From an uncultured Clostridia bacterium (GTDB lineage Bacteria > Bacillota > Clostridia > TANB77 > CAG-508), in the NCBI GenBank assembly GCA_934162535.1, contig CAKPJC010000001.1, forward strand, positions 62,001 to 126,000: a DNA stretch of 64,000 nucleotides. Reading direction: 5' to 3'. A model generated the notes under the pieces. It saw only the letters and a list, made by a program, of their open reading frames with translations, did no database searches and had not been told where the DNA came from. Below, piece by piece: positions 25,758-35,040 of the stretch; within the stretch, counting starts at the first letter, position 1, and every line of letters starts with the position of its first letter. Made by a program: the position numbers and the translations under genes.

Positions 25758-27473
25758 ATGGAAAAAAGTAAAATAAAAACACCATGGTATAGTTTCTATG
25801 ATGGTGTAAAAGAACATTTAGAATATCCTAATATATCAGTGTATAAAATGTTAGAAAATTCAATATTAAAACATCAAGATTATATTAGTTATAATTATTA
25901 TGGAACAAAAAGAACTTATAAAGAATTTGCAAAGGAGATAGATAGATGTGCAAAAGCATTTAAAAGTTTAGGAGTTAAATATAAAGACAGAGTAAGTATT
26001 TGTATGCCTAATACTCCAGAAGCTATTATTAGTTTTTATGCACTTAATAAAATAAGAGCAGTAGCTAATATGATACATCCATTATCAGCAGAAAACGAAA
26101 TAAAACACTTTTTAAATGTTTCAAAAAGTAAATATATAATAGCGATAGATATATCATTTAACAAAATAAATCATATAGCAAAAGAAACATCTTTAGAAAA
26201 ATGCATTGTAGTTTCAGCTAAAAATTCAATGCCATTATATATGAAAATAGGATATCAATTAACTAAAGGTAGAAAAATAAAATTAGAAAAAAATGACATT
26301 TCTTTAAAGTGGAATGATTTTATAAAATTAAATAAGAATTATGACAAAGAAATAAGTGAAGACTTTAATGGAAATGATGTAGCAGCAATTTTATATAGTG
26401 GAGGGACAACAGGCTATCCTAAAGGAATAGAATTAACAAATCTAAATTTTAATGCCCTAGCTATGCAAAGTTTTGAGGCTTGTAGGTGTTTAAAAGAAAA
26501 AGATAAAGTTTTAGCAATAATGCCAGTATTTCATGGTTTTGGACTTGGAATATGTATTCATACAGTACAATATTTTGGAGGAACAAGTATTTTATTGCCA
26601 CAATTTAGTAGCAAGACATTTGATAAATTATTAAAAAAATATAAACCTAATATAATTGCAGGAGTTCCTACTTTATATGAAGCATTATTGAAAAACAAAA
26701 ATTTAGATGGCTGTGATTTATCATTTTTGAAATGCGTTATTTCTGGAGGAGATTCTCTCTCAATAAGTTTGAAAAAGAAAGTAGATAATTTTTTGAAAGA
26801 ACACGGGGCTAATATACAAATCAGAGAGGGATATGGACTAACAGAATGTGTTACAGGAAGTTGTTTAACACCAATGAATTATTATAGAGAAGGAAGCATA
26901 GGTATTCCATATCCAGATACATATTATAAAATAGTTAAACCTAATACAGATGAAGAGGTACCATATGGTGAAGATGGTGAAATTCTAATAAGTGGACCAT
27001 CTGTAATGAAAGGCTATTTAGATGATGAAAAAGAAACTAATTTGACATTAAGAAAACATGAAGATGGATTGACTTGGATGTACACAGGAGATATGGGGTA
27101 TATGGATAAAGATGGATTTATCTATTTTAAGCAAAGAATAAAAAGAATTATTATAAGTTCTGGATATTGTATATACCCACAATATATTGAAAATATTATT
27201 GATTCAAATCCAAAGGTTTTAATGTCTTGTGTAATAGGTATAGACCATCTATATAAAATACAAGTTGTAAAAGCATTTATTGTTCTAAGAAATGGTTATG
27301 ATGCTAGTGAGGAAACATTAAAAGAGATAAAAGAGTATTGCGAGAAAAATTTGACACGATATTCGTGGCCTTATGAATATGAATTTAGAACAGAATTACC
27401 AAAAACTTTGGTAGGAAAAATAGCCTATACTAAACTTGAAGAGGAGGAAAGAAGTAAAAATGAAAAAAAATAA
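25758..27473 (+). CDS. Acyl-CoA synthetase/AMP-dependent ligase
   Basis: This 571-residue adenylate-forming enzyme activates a carboxylic acid with ATP. P-loop LYSGGTTGYPKG lies near residue 213, the A5 motif REGYGLTECVTGSCLT near 357, and TGDMGYMDKDGFIYFKQRIKRII near 440-465. The C-terminal catalytic lysine is in PKTLVGKIAY. Length and motifs fit long-chain acyl-CoA or acyl-ACP ligases. It has no carrier protein domain. It probably supplies the acyl group for the neighbouring acyltransferase. It overlaps the next gene by 14 bases. Confidence 0.88.
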   Translation: MEKSKIKTPWYSFYDGVKEHLEYPNISVYKMLENSILKHQDYISYNYYGTKRTYKEFAKEIDRCAKAFKSLGVKYKDRVSICMPNTPEAIISFYALNKIRAVANMIHPLSAENEIKHFLNVSKSKYIIAIDISFNKINHIAKETSLEKCIVVSAKNSMPLYMKIGYQLTKGRKIKLEKNDISLKWNDFIKLNKNYDKEISEDFNGNDVAAILYSGGTTGYPKGIELTNLNFNALAMQSFEACRCLKEKDKVLAIMPVFHGFGLGICIHTVQYFGGTSILLPQFSSKTFDKLLKKYKPNIIAGVPTLYEALLKNKNLDGCDLSFLKCVISGGDSLSISLKKKVDNFLKEHGANIQIREGYGLTECVTGSCLTPMNYYREGSIGIPYPDTYYKIVKPNTDEEVPYGEDGEILISGPSVMKGYLDDEKETNLTLRKHEDGLTWMYTGDMGYMDKDGFIYFKQRIKRIIISSGYCIYPQYIENIIDSNPKVLMSCVIGIDHLYKIQVVKAFIVLRNGYDASEETLKEIKEYCEKNLTRYSWPYEYEFRTELPKTLVGKIAYTKLEEEERSKNEKK

Positions 27474-28842
27474 TTTAAAAATTCTTCTTGTCCATCCAGA
27501 AATTTCTCGAACGAAATATAATTTTGTTGGTATAATAGAAAATGAATGTTTAGAATTGGAATACATATCAACTATATTAAAAGAAAAAGGATATAAAGTG
27601 TACTTATATGATGGGCAAGTAGAACAACAAACAGTTGAGGAAAAAATTAAAAAATGTACTCCAGATATTGTTTATGTATGTGGTAGAACAAGACAAGAAA
27701 ACTTTATGTTAGAATATTGTGAAACGGCTAAAAGAAATAATAAAGATGCAATAACGATTATTGGAGGATTACATGCACAATTATGTTACGAAAGAATGTA
27801 TAAAGAGTATGTAGATTATATCTTAACTACTTTTGATATTTATAAAATATTGGACATAATAGATTATAGTATATTTTCTGCAAAAGAAATTAAATTAGAA
27901 GATATAGATGGTATTTGTTATAAGGAAAATGGAGTTTGGAAAAGGAATAAGCCAATTGCTTTTGATATAAATAGATTACCATTGCCAGATAGAACTTATT
28001 TCTATGAGCATCCTAAAAATTATAGGTATTTAGAATTAGAACACTCAGCTTGGGTAAGAACGTCATATTCTTGCCCGTATCGTTGTAAATTCTGTCATAG
28101 AAATAAAATGAATTTAGGAAAATATATATGTAGAAATATAAAAGATGTTGTTGATGAAATAGAAAATATAAAGTCAGATAATATATATATTGTTGATGAT
28201 GATTTTCTATTTAATAAAGACAGATTAAATGAATTTATTAGGCTGATAAAAGAAAAGAACATAAATAAAAAATATATTTGCTATGGTAGATCAGACTTTA
28301 TAACTGAAAATGAAGAATTAATGAAAAATTTGAAAGATATAGGATTATATTATGTTTTAGTAGGTTTAGAAACAATAGATGATAGCCAATTAAAAGATTA
28401 TGACAAAAAGTCTAACATATATAATAATATTAGAAGCATTGAAATATGTAATGATTTAAACATAAATATTATGGGGATGTTTATTGTTGATTTAGATTAT
28501 ACTGATAAAGATTTTAAAAAACTGTATAAATGGATTAAAAATCATAATTTGAAACATGTTGCTATTTCAATTTTTACACCAGAAATGAAAACAGAAACTT
28601 ACGATATTTATAAAAATAGGCTTATTACAAATAATCCATCACATTGGGATTACCTACATTTAGTTGCTAAACCAACCAATATGAGTGTAAAAAGATATTA
28701 TTTTAATTATTATAAATTATTGATTAAACTTTTTTTGAAAGCTCAAAAAGAGGGAGTTTATGATTTTATAGACTATAAAGATTATATAAGGTCGTTTATA
28801 GAAAATATGTTTAAATCCAAAAGGAGTAATGATGATGAATAA
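27460..28842 (+). CDS. Cobalamin-binding-domain radical SAM protein
   Basis: This 460-residue protein has an N-terminal B12-binding-type Rossmann domain (about 1-150: KILLVHPEISRTKYNFVG, later TIIGGLHAQLCYERM). The radical SAM domain follows, with CPYRCKFCH near residue 200. Such enzymes methylate or rearrange unreactive carbons. In fosfomycin biosynthesis the related enzyme Fom3 methylates cytidylylated 2-hydroxyethylphosphonate, the compound this operon seems able to make, so a comparable role is a reasonable guess. GAGGAGG precedes the ATG at 27460. Confidence 0.83.
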   Translation: MKKNNLKILLVHPEISRTKYNFVGIIENECLELEYISTILKEKGYKVYLYDGQVEQQTVEEKIKKCTPDIVYVCGRTRQENFMLEYCETAKRNNKDAITIIGGLHAQLCYERMYKEYVDYILTTFDIYKILDIIDYSIFSAKEIKLEDIDGICYKENGVWKRNKPIAFDINRLPLPDRTYFYEHPKNYRYLELEHSAWVRTSYSCPYRCKFCHRNKMNLGKYICRNIKDVVDEIENIKSDNIYIVDDDFLFNKDRLNEFIRLIKEKNINKKYICYGRSDFITENEELMKNLKDIGLYYVLVGLETIDDSQLKDYDKKSNIYNNIRSIEICNDLNINIMGMFIVDLDYTDKDFKKLYKWIKNHNLKHVAISIFTPEMKTETYDIYKNRLITNNPSHWDYLHLVAKPTNMSVKRYYFNYYKLLIKLFLKAQKEGVYDFIDYKDYIRSFIENMFKSKRSNDDE

Positions 28843-29536
28843 AAAGGAAGAAAATACAAATAAAGTAAAAAAAATAATACCAAGCAAATTAGAAACAGGA
28901 TTTCAACAATTATTATATAAAACAATAGGCAAACATATTCCTAAAAATATGACACCAAATCAAATTACATTGATTGGTGCAATAGGTGGATTAATTGGAA
29001 TCATTAGTGCATTTCTATCTAAATTAAATCCATTGTTTCTAATCGGAACAATATTAGGACTTTTATGCCATTTAATTTGTGATGATTTAGATGGTTATGT
29101 TGCGAGAACTAGGAACATGACTTCAACTGCAGGAGGATATTTTGACTTACTAACAGATATATTACATATAACATATTTGATAATAGCTTTATCTTTTGCA
29201 GGTTTTGTTAGCTTTGAAATTTCTATATTTCTAGTACCTGTTTATGCACTAATAATATTTACTGCTATGAATTATATTTTATATTTAAAAGAATTTTTAT
29301 TTCCAAGACTAGGACCTATAGAAACACATCTATTTTTTATAGTATTATGTATTGGAAGTATGATATGTGGAAATTCATCAATAATTACTATAATGGGATT
29401 TGGACTAAAATTTGCAGATATAGTATTCATAGTTGGAGGGATACCAATGTATTATGAAATGATTAGATTACAAATTCAACTGTTTAAAAGATTAAGTTTA
29501 CAAGATAAAAAAGGAAATCAAGATAATGGAAAATAA
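28835..29536 (+). CDS. CDP-alcohol phosphatidyltransferase family protein
   Basis: This protein of about 233 residues has roughly six membrane helices. The family motif is DDLDGYVART near residue 83 with GGYFDLLTD after it, giving the four aspartates that bind two metal ions. These enzymes move a phospho-head group from a CDP- or CMP-linked donor to an alcohol. In this operon the donor could be CMP-hydroxyethylphosphonate and the acceptor a diacylglycerol-like lipid. Three in-frame ATGs lie at 28829, 28832 and 28835; the third has the best spacing to AAGGAG. The start overlaps the preceding gene. Confidence 0.87.
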   Translation: MNKKEENTNKVKKIIPSKLETGFQQLLYKTIGKHIPKNMTPNQITLIGAIGGLIGIISAFLSKLNPLFLIGTILGLLCHLICDDLDGYVARTRNMTSTAGGYFDLLTDILHITYLIIALSFAGFVSFEISIFLVPVYALIIFTAMNYILYLKEFLFPRLGPIETHLFFIVLCIGSMICGNSSIITIMGFGLKFADIVFIVGGIPMYYEMIRLQIQLFKRLSLQDKKGNQDNGK

Positions 29537-30170
29537 TGAGTACATATATATAGTTTTAATAAAGGCATTAACAGGATTAGGAAAATTTAGTAGAAAAATA
29601 AGCAAATATGAATACACGCATATAGCAGTTTCTCTTGATGAGAAGTTAGATGATTTTGTGACTTTTTCAAGAAAAAATCATTATTCTCCATTTAATGCAG
29701 GATTTATGCATGAAAAAAGGGAACACTACGCTTTCGGTAAAAATAAAAAAGTAAAAGTAAAAATATTTAAAATACCTGTTTCAGAAGAAGATAAGGTAAA
29801 GATTACAGATTATATAAAAGAAATAGAAAATGATAAAGAATATATTTTTAATTTATATTCAATGCTTACAATGCCAATTTTTCACGGAATTAAAATATAT
29901 AAAGCTTTTAACTGCATGTCTTTTGTAAGTAAAGTAATAGAATTAAGTAATAGTGTAAAAATGGAAAAGAAGTATTATAAATATAACATTGAAGAGATAG
30001 ATAAATTACTAGAAGACTATTTGATAAAAGAAGAATATTTATATAAAGAACAAGATGATAATAAATATATGAGTAAAAATGGAGTAATATTTAATTTAAA
30101 AATGTTTTTTAAATTAAATGGACAACTTATATATAGAATGTTGTTTAAAAGGAAGGATAGTTATGAATAA
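29526..30170 (+). CDS. Permuted papain-like (NlpC/P60 superfamily) protein
   Basis: This 214-residue soluble protein has a likely catalytic histidine in YEYTHIAVSLDEKLDDF near residue 31 and a cysteine in KAFNCMSFVSKVIEL near 129. The order His before Cys is that of permuted NlpC/P60 proteins such as YiiX and LRAT-like acyltransferases. In a lipid operon it could act as an amidase or acyltransferase. The family call is inferred from spacing and flanking hydrophobic patterns. It overlaps both neighbouring genes. Confidence 0.6.
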   Translation: MENNEYIYIVLIKALTGLGKFSRKISKYEYTHIAVSLDEKLDDFVTFSRKNHYSPFNAGFMHEKREHYAFGKNKKVKVKIFKIPVSEEDKVKITDYIKEIENDKEYIFNLYSMLTMPIFHGIKIYKAFNCMSFVSKVIELSNSVKMEKKYYKYNIEEIDKLLEDYLIKEEYLYKEQDDNKYMSKNGVIFNLKMFFKLNGQLIYRMLFKRKDSYE

Positions 30171-31047
30171 TATGCCAGAAGTGAGAAGAAACAAATTAAA
30201 ACAAATGATAGAAAATAAAGAATATATTAGAGTTATGGAAGCATCTAATGGACTAACAGGTTTGATTGTAGAGAATACAAAAGTAAATGGTAAAGAATAT
30301 GATGCAATGTGGGTTAGTTCTTTATGTGATTCGACTTTAAAAGGAAAGCCAGATAATGAAGTTGTAGATTTTACAAGTAGACTAGATACAATTAATGAAA
30401 TAATGGAAGTTACAACTAAACCTATAATTTTTGATGGTGATACAGGCGGAAAAGTAGAACATTTTGTTCAACATATAAAAACATTAGAGAGAATAGGAGT
30501 TTCTGCCATTATTATTGAAGATAAAAAAGGGTTAAAGCAAAATTCCATATTAGGTAATAAAGCAGAACAAATATTAGAAGATAAAGAAATATTTGCTGAA
30601 AAAATTAGAAAAGGTAAACAAGCGCTATTAACAAATAATTTTTTGATATTTGCAAGAATTGAGAGTTTTATTGCAGATAAAGATATAAATGATGCCATGA
30701 GTAGAGCTGAGACTTATGTGAATGCTGGCGCTGATGGAATTATGATTCATAGTTATAAAAGTGATGGAAATGAAATTATAGAGTTTTTAAAGCAATTTAA
30801 AGAAAAATATCCTGAAATTGTAACGATAGTAGTTCCTACTACATATTCGAAATTTAAAGAGAGAGACTTAAGTAACTTTGGAGCAAATATTATAATATAT
30901 GCTAATCACTTATTAAGAAGTGCTTATCCAGCAATGTTAAAAACTGCACAGAAAATATTGGAAGATGAAAGAAGCTATGAAGCAAGTAACGAATATTGTA
31001 TATCTATGAAAGAAATATTAGAGTTAATAGGAGATAAAAATGATTAA
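30163..31047 (+). CDS. pepM: Phosphoenolpyruvate mutase
   Basis: This 294-residue enzyme of the isocitrate lyase fold makes the carbon-phosphorus bond, converting phosphoenolpyruvate to phosphonopyruvate. The diagnostic loop is EDKKGLKQNSILG near residue 119. FDGDTGGKVEHF near 87 and ARIESFIADK near 160 supply metal and substrate residues. GGAAGG precedes ATG 30163; the start overlaps the preceding gene by eight bases. PEP mutase is the marker gene of phosphonate biosynthesis, and the decarboxylase that makes the reaction irreversible follows directly. Confidence 0.96.
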   Translation: MNNMPEVRRNKLKQMIENKEYIRVMEASNGLTGLIVENTKVNGKEYDAMWVSSLCDSTLKGKPDNEVVDFTSRLDTINEIMEVTTKPIIFDGDTGGKVEHFVQHIKTLERIGVSAIIIEDKKGLKQNSILGNKAEQILEDKEIFAEKIRKGKQALLTNNFLIFARIESFIADKDINDAMSRAETYVNAGADGIMIHSYKSDGNEIIEFLKQFKEKYPEIVTIVVPTTYSKFKERDLSNFGANIIIYANHLLRSAYPAMLKTAQKILEDERSYEASNEYCISMKEILELIGDKND

Positions 31048-32158
31048 ACCAAGAGATTTTTACAATTGTTTAATTAATAATAATTTTGATTTTTTTACAG
31101 GTGTGCCAGATTCTTTACTTAAAGAATTGTGTACTTGTATAAAAGATTTAAGCGACAAAGAAAAAAATATAATTACAGCTAATGAGGGAAATGCGGTAGC
31201 GCTCGCTTGTGGTTATAATATAAGCACAAGTAAATATGGTGTTGTTTATATGCAAAATTCTGGTTTAGGAAATACAGTAAATCCTTTATTATCTCTTGCA
31301 GATGAAAAAGTTTATGAGATACCAATGTTGCTTCTAATAGGATATAGAGGAGAACCTAATGTTAAAGATGAACCGCAACATATTAAGCAAGGTGAGTTAA
31401 CTTTACCTATATTAGATACCTTGGGAATTAAATATTTCATTTTAGATGAAGATTATGAAACACAAATAAAAAATTGTTATAATTATATTCAAAAATATAA
31501 TAAAACTGTTACTCTTGTTATAAGAAAAGATACTTTCTCAAAATATGAAAAAGAAATAAGTAACGAAAATAATAATAATAGTATAACTAGAGAAGAAGTT
31601 TTAGAAACAATAATAAAAAATATTGGCGATGATGAATATATAGTTTCAACAACAGGTAAAACGTCAAGAGAAATTTTTGAAATTAGAGACAGAAACAATA
31701 TGTCACATGCAAACGATTTTCTAACAGTTGGTTCAATGGGACATACTTCATCATTAGCATTAGGAATTAGTTTATTTACAGATAAAAATATTTATTGTAT
31801 AGATGGTGATGGTTCATTAATTATGCATATGGGTGGCTTAGCAGTAGCTATTCAAAATGCAAAAGATAACTTTAAATATATACTTATCAATAATGGCTGT
31901 CACGAATCGGTGGGAAAACAACCTACCATTTCTTATGATATAGATTTAGAGAATATATTAAAAGGCTTTGGATTTAAGAATGTTATTACTATAAATAATA
32001 TAAAAGATTTAATTAATGGAATAAAAGAAACACAAGTCAAAGGAAAAGTTGCACTTATTGTTAATACTAACGATAAATCTAGAAATAATTTAGGTAGACC
32101 AACAACAACACCTAAAGGAAACAAAGAAATATTCCAAAATAAATTAAGGAGCAAGTAA
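31040..32158 (+). CDS. ppd: Phosphonopyruvate decarboxylase
   Basis: This 372-residue thiamine diphosphate enzyme converts phosphonopyruvate to phosphonoacetaldehyde. The N-terminal domain has FFTGVPDSLLKEL and ANEGNAVALACGY (with the catalytic glutamate). The C-terminal domain has the diphosphate motif CIDGDGSLIMHMGG followed by NNGCHESVGKQP. The protein is a single short chain as in AepY. It overlaps pepM by eight bases. Confidence 0.95.
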   Translation: MIKPRDFYNCLINNNFDFFTGVPDSLLKELCTCIKDLSDKEKNIITANEGNAVALACGYNISTSKYGVVYMQNSGLGNTVNPLLSLADEKVYEIPMLLLIGYRGEPNVKDEPQHIKQGELTLPILDTLGIKYFILDEDYETQIKNCYNYIQKYNKTVTLVIRKDTFSKYEKEISNENNNNSITREEVLETIIKNIGDDEYIVSTTGKTSREIFEIRDRNNMSHANDFLTVGSMGHTSSLALGISLFTDKNIYCIDGDGSLIMHMGGLAVAIQNAKDNFKYILINNGCHESVGKQPTISYDIDLENILKGFGFKNVITINNIKDLINGIKETQVKGKVALIVNTNDKSRNNLGRPTTTPKGNKEIFQNKLRSK

Positions 32159-32159
32159 A

Positions 32160-33941
32160 ATGAAAGCTATAATTTTTAACTCTGGATTAGGAAGTAGAAT
32201 GGGAAAATTGACAAAGAATAAGCCGAAATGTATGGTGGAATTATATAATGGTGAAACAATAATTGAAAGGCAAATTAGAATATTAAGTGAATGTGGCATC
32301 AGTGATTTTATAATTACAACAGGACCTCATAAGGAGCAAATACTTGAAATAGCTAATAAATATTCTAAATTAAATTTTATTTTTGTAGAAAATCTAGATT
32401 ATATGAATACAAATTATATTGTATCAATGAATAATGCTTATGAATTTTTAGACGATGACGTTTTACTTATGCATGGAGATTTAGTTTTTAATAAAAAGTT
32501 AATTGATAAAATTCTAAATGATAAGAGAGAGTCAATATGTTTATTTAATGAAAAAAAAGCTTTACCAGAAAAAGACTTTAAAGGAAGATTTTTTGATAAT
32601 GTATTAAAAGAAGTATCTATATCTATTTTTGATGATGATTGTTATGCTTTTCAACCATTATATAAATTAAGCAAAAATGATATTACTGTTTGGAAAGATA
32701 AAGTGTCAGAGTTTATAAACAATGGTAATACAAAAGTATATGCTGAAAATGCACTTAACGATGTCACAGATAAAATTTCAATTTATGGAATGTCATATAA
32801 AGATGATTATATAGAAGAAATTGATAATGAAGAAGACTATATTAGAGTTTCCAATGAAATTAGATTTTTTGATAATAGAGAACAAGAAATACATATAACT
32901 TCCTCTTATAATCAATGTTTAAAAAATATATTAGATGCTAATGATGATATATTCATTGTAAGTAGCAAGACTTTTTCAAAAGAGATATTAAACAATTTAA
33001 AAAACTATAATATAACAATTTTTAGTGATTATTCATCTAATCCTAAATACGAAGATATAAAAAAAGGAATAGAAATTTTTAAGCAAAAGAAATATAAAAC
33101 AATTATATCTATTGGTGGAGGAAGTACCATAGATGTTGCTAAATGTATTAAAATATTTTCTACAATGAAAAATGAATATGATTTTTTAGAAAAGAAATAT
33201 ATTTATAATAATATTAAACATATTGCAATACCTACAACTGCAGGAACAGGTAGTGAGTCTACTGGAATTGCAGTGATGTATTACAATGGTGAGAAATTTT
33301 CTGTTGATCATAGTTCAATACTCCCTGATAATGCAATTTTAGACTATACATTATTAAAATCATTACCTGATTATCAAAAAAAATCAACTTTATTAGATGC
33401 TTTATGCCAAGCAATAGAATCATACTGGTCTAAAGGTGCAACAAAAGAAAGCAAAGTGTATGCCGAAAAGTGTATTTCTTTAATTTTAGAAAATTATGAA
33501 AATTACTTAAATAATGATGAAAATAGTTATAAAAATATTTTATTAGCTTCTAATTATAGTGGAAAGGCTATAAATATTTCGAGAACAACTGCAGCACATT
33601 CAATGAGTTATAAATTAACAACAATATATGGAATTAGTCACGGACATGCAGTTGCTTTATGTTTAATACCAATTTGGAAATTATTGCTTGAAAAGTCTAA
33701 AAAAGATATAAAATTAACTGATATATTATTGCAAATAGCTAAATTTTTTGAGACTGATAGTATAAGTGATTCTATAAAGAATTTTGAAAGAATATTAAAT
33801 GAATTTAGATTACCGAAAATAAAAATTAATGAAGATGAGTTATCAATATTAGTTAACTCTGTAAATGTTGAACGATTAAAAAATAATCCTATTATTTTTA
33901 CATTTAATGAAATAGAAAATTTATATAAAGATATAAATTAA
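32160..33941 (+). CDS. Fused nucleotidyltransferase and iron-type alcohol dehydrogenase, probable phosphonate reductase/cytidylyltransferase
   Basis: This is a 593-residue fusion. Residues 1-235 form a sugar-phosphate/phosphocholine-type nucleotidyltransferase: NSGLGSRMGKLTKNKPKCMV, then MHGDLVF. Residues 245-593 form an iron-containing alcohol dehydrogenase: SIGGGSTIDVAK near 320, PTTAGTGSESTG near 360 and the metal histidines in SHGHAVAL near 497. The dehydrogenase fits phosphonoacetaldehyde reductase, giving 2-hydroxyethylphosphonate; the transferase would make its CMP ester. Fusions of nucleotidyltransferase to the preceding phosphonate enzyme are known (PntC-AEPT). Last gene of the operon. 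Confidence 0.85.
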   Translation: MKAIIFNSGLGSRMGKLTKNKPKCMVELYNGETIIERQIRILSECGISDFIITTGPHKEQILEIANKYSKLNFIFVENLDYMNTNYIVSMNNAYEFLDDDVLLMHGDLVFNKKLIDKILNDKRESICLFNEKKALPEKDFKGRFFDNVLKEVSISIFDDDCYAFQPLYKLSKNDITVWKDKVSEFINNGNTKVYAENALNDVTDKISIYGMSYKDDYIEEIDNEEDYIRVSNEIRFFDNREQEIHITSSYNQCLKNILDANDDIFIVSSKTFSKEILNNLKNYNITIFSDYSSNPKYEDIKKGIEIFKQKKYKTIISIGGGSTIDVAKCIKIFSTMKNEYDFLEKKYIYNNIKHIAIPTTAGTGSESTGIAVMYYNGEKFSVDHSSILPDNAILDYTLLKSLPDYQKKSTLLDALCQAIESYWSKGATKESKVYAEKCISLILENYENYLNNDENSYKNILLASNYSGKAINISRTTAAHSMSYKLTTIYGISHGHAVALCLIPIWKLLLEKSKKDIKLTDILLQIAKFFETDSISDSIKNFERILNEFRLPKIKINEDELSILVNSVNVERLKNNPIIFTFNEIENLYKDIN

Positions 33942-33975
33942 ATTTATACATACAAAACAAACTTTCGCGATTACA

Positions 33976-34004
33976 TTGCAATATGTATAGAATTATAATA
34001 TAAT
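33976..34004 (+). promoter_or_regulatory. Promoter of the DinD-like gene
   Basis: TTGCAA (33976-33981), 17 bases, TATAAT (33999-34004), 32 bases before the start codon. Confidence 0.65.
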
Positions 34005-34035
34005 ATCAAGTAATAGGAAATGGAGATGATATTAT

Positions 34036-34872
34036 ATGAATCAAATAGAAAAAAATGACAATTATGATAATCAGACTTTTGAAGATATAAAACATATCGA
34101 TGAAAATGGAATTGAATGTTGGTATGCTAGGGAATTACAATTCGTTTTGAATTATAAAGAATGGAGAAAATTTGAAAATGTAATAAATAAAGCAAAAGAA
34201 TCATGCAAGAATAGTGGTATTAGTGAATTTGAACATTTTGTCGACGTCGACAAAACGATAAAAATGCCTAAAGGAGCGACAAAAAACATTAAAGACTACA
34301 AATTAACTCGTTATGCTTGCTACTTAATAGCACAAAATGGTGACACTAGAAAAAAAGTAATTGCTTTGGCACAAACATATTTTGCAATTCAAACTAGGAA
34401 GCAAGAAATTAGTGAAAAAGAATACAGTTCGTTAACAGAAGATGAAAAGAGGCTTTATCAAAGAAATTTAACCAAAAAAGGAAATTATTCACTAAATCAA
34501 ACAGCTAAAAATGCAGGAGTCAAAAATTTTGATAGATTTCACAATTATGGTTACAAAGGTTTGTACAACGGAGAAACTGCTGATGACATTGCTAAAAGAA
34601 AAGGATTAAGATATAGAGAAGATATTTTAGACAATATGGGGAGTGATGAACTTATAGCAAATCTATTTAGAATTTCTCAAACAGAACAAAAACTAAAGAA
34701 AGATAATATAAAAACAGAAAAAGAAGCTAATGAAACTCATTATAAGATTGGAAAAAATATTAGAGAAGTAATTGAAAAAAATGGTGGAACTATGCCAGAA
34801 GAATTACCAACACCTAAAAAGAGTCTAAAACAATTAGAGAAAGAAAATAAAAAGTCACTAAAAAAACAATAA
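34036..34872 (+). CDS. dinD: DinD-like DNA-damage-inducible protein
   Basis: This 278-residue protein has a BRO-N-like opening (NGIECWYARELQFVLNYKEWRKFENVINKA) and then FEHFVDVDKTIKMPKGATKNIKDYKLTRYACYLIAQNG in pieces typical of E. coli DinD. The second half resembles DinD in GVKNFDRFHNYGYKGLYNGETADDI. DinD inhibits RecA-driven strand exchange in E. coli and is SOS-induced. I saw no clear LexA operator near its promoter. Genes like this travel on mobile elements, consistent with the island. Confidence 0.85.
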   Translation: MNQIEKNDNYDNQTFEDIKHIDENGIECWYARELQFVLNYKEWRKFENVINKAKESCKNSGISEFEHFVDVDKTIKMPKGATKNIKDYKLTRYACYLIAQNGDTRKKVIALAQTYFAIQTRKQEISEKEYSSLTEDEKRLYQRNLTKKGNYSLNQTAKNAGVKNFDRFHNYGYKGLYNGETADDIAKRKGLRYREDILDNMGSDELIANLFRISQTEQKLKKDNIKTEKEANETHYKIGKNIREVIEKNGGTMPEELPTPKKSLKQLEKENKKSLKKQ

Positions 34873-34884
34873 TAAATATTATGG

Positions 34885-34912
34885 AATTTGCCACCAGTGG
34901 CAAATTTCTTTT
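34885..34912 (+). terminator. Terminator after dinD
   Basis: AATTTGCCAC (34885-34894) and GTGGCAAATT (34897-34906), followed by TCTTTT. Confidence 0.75.
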
Positions 34913-35040
34913 AAAAGTCTATTGCAAAATATAAAAAGTTATGTTAAATTTAAAATATAGTGATAGACAAAAAAACACCGACTTGCGTGTATACACATCT
35001 TTGAAACTATTGCTATAACTAATTTTGAAACGGATAATGA

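Noticed and set aside
33950..34035. A LexA operator in front of the DinD-like gene
   Set aside because: CTTTCGCGA is present but I could not match a full Gram-positive or clostridial LexA box.
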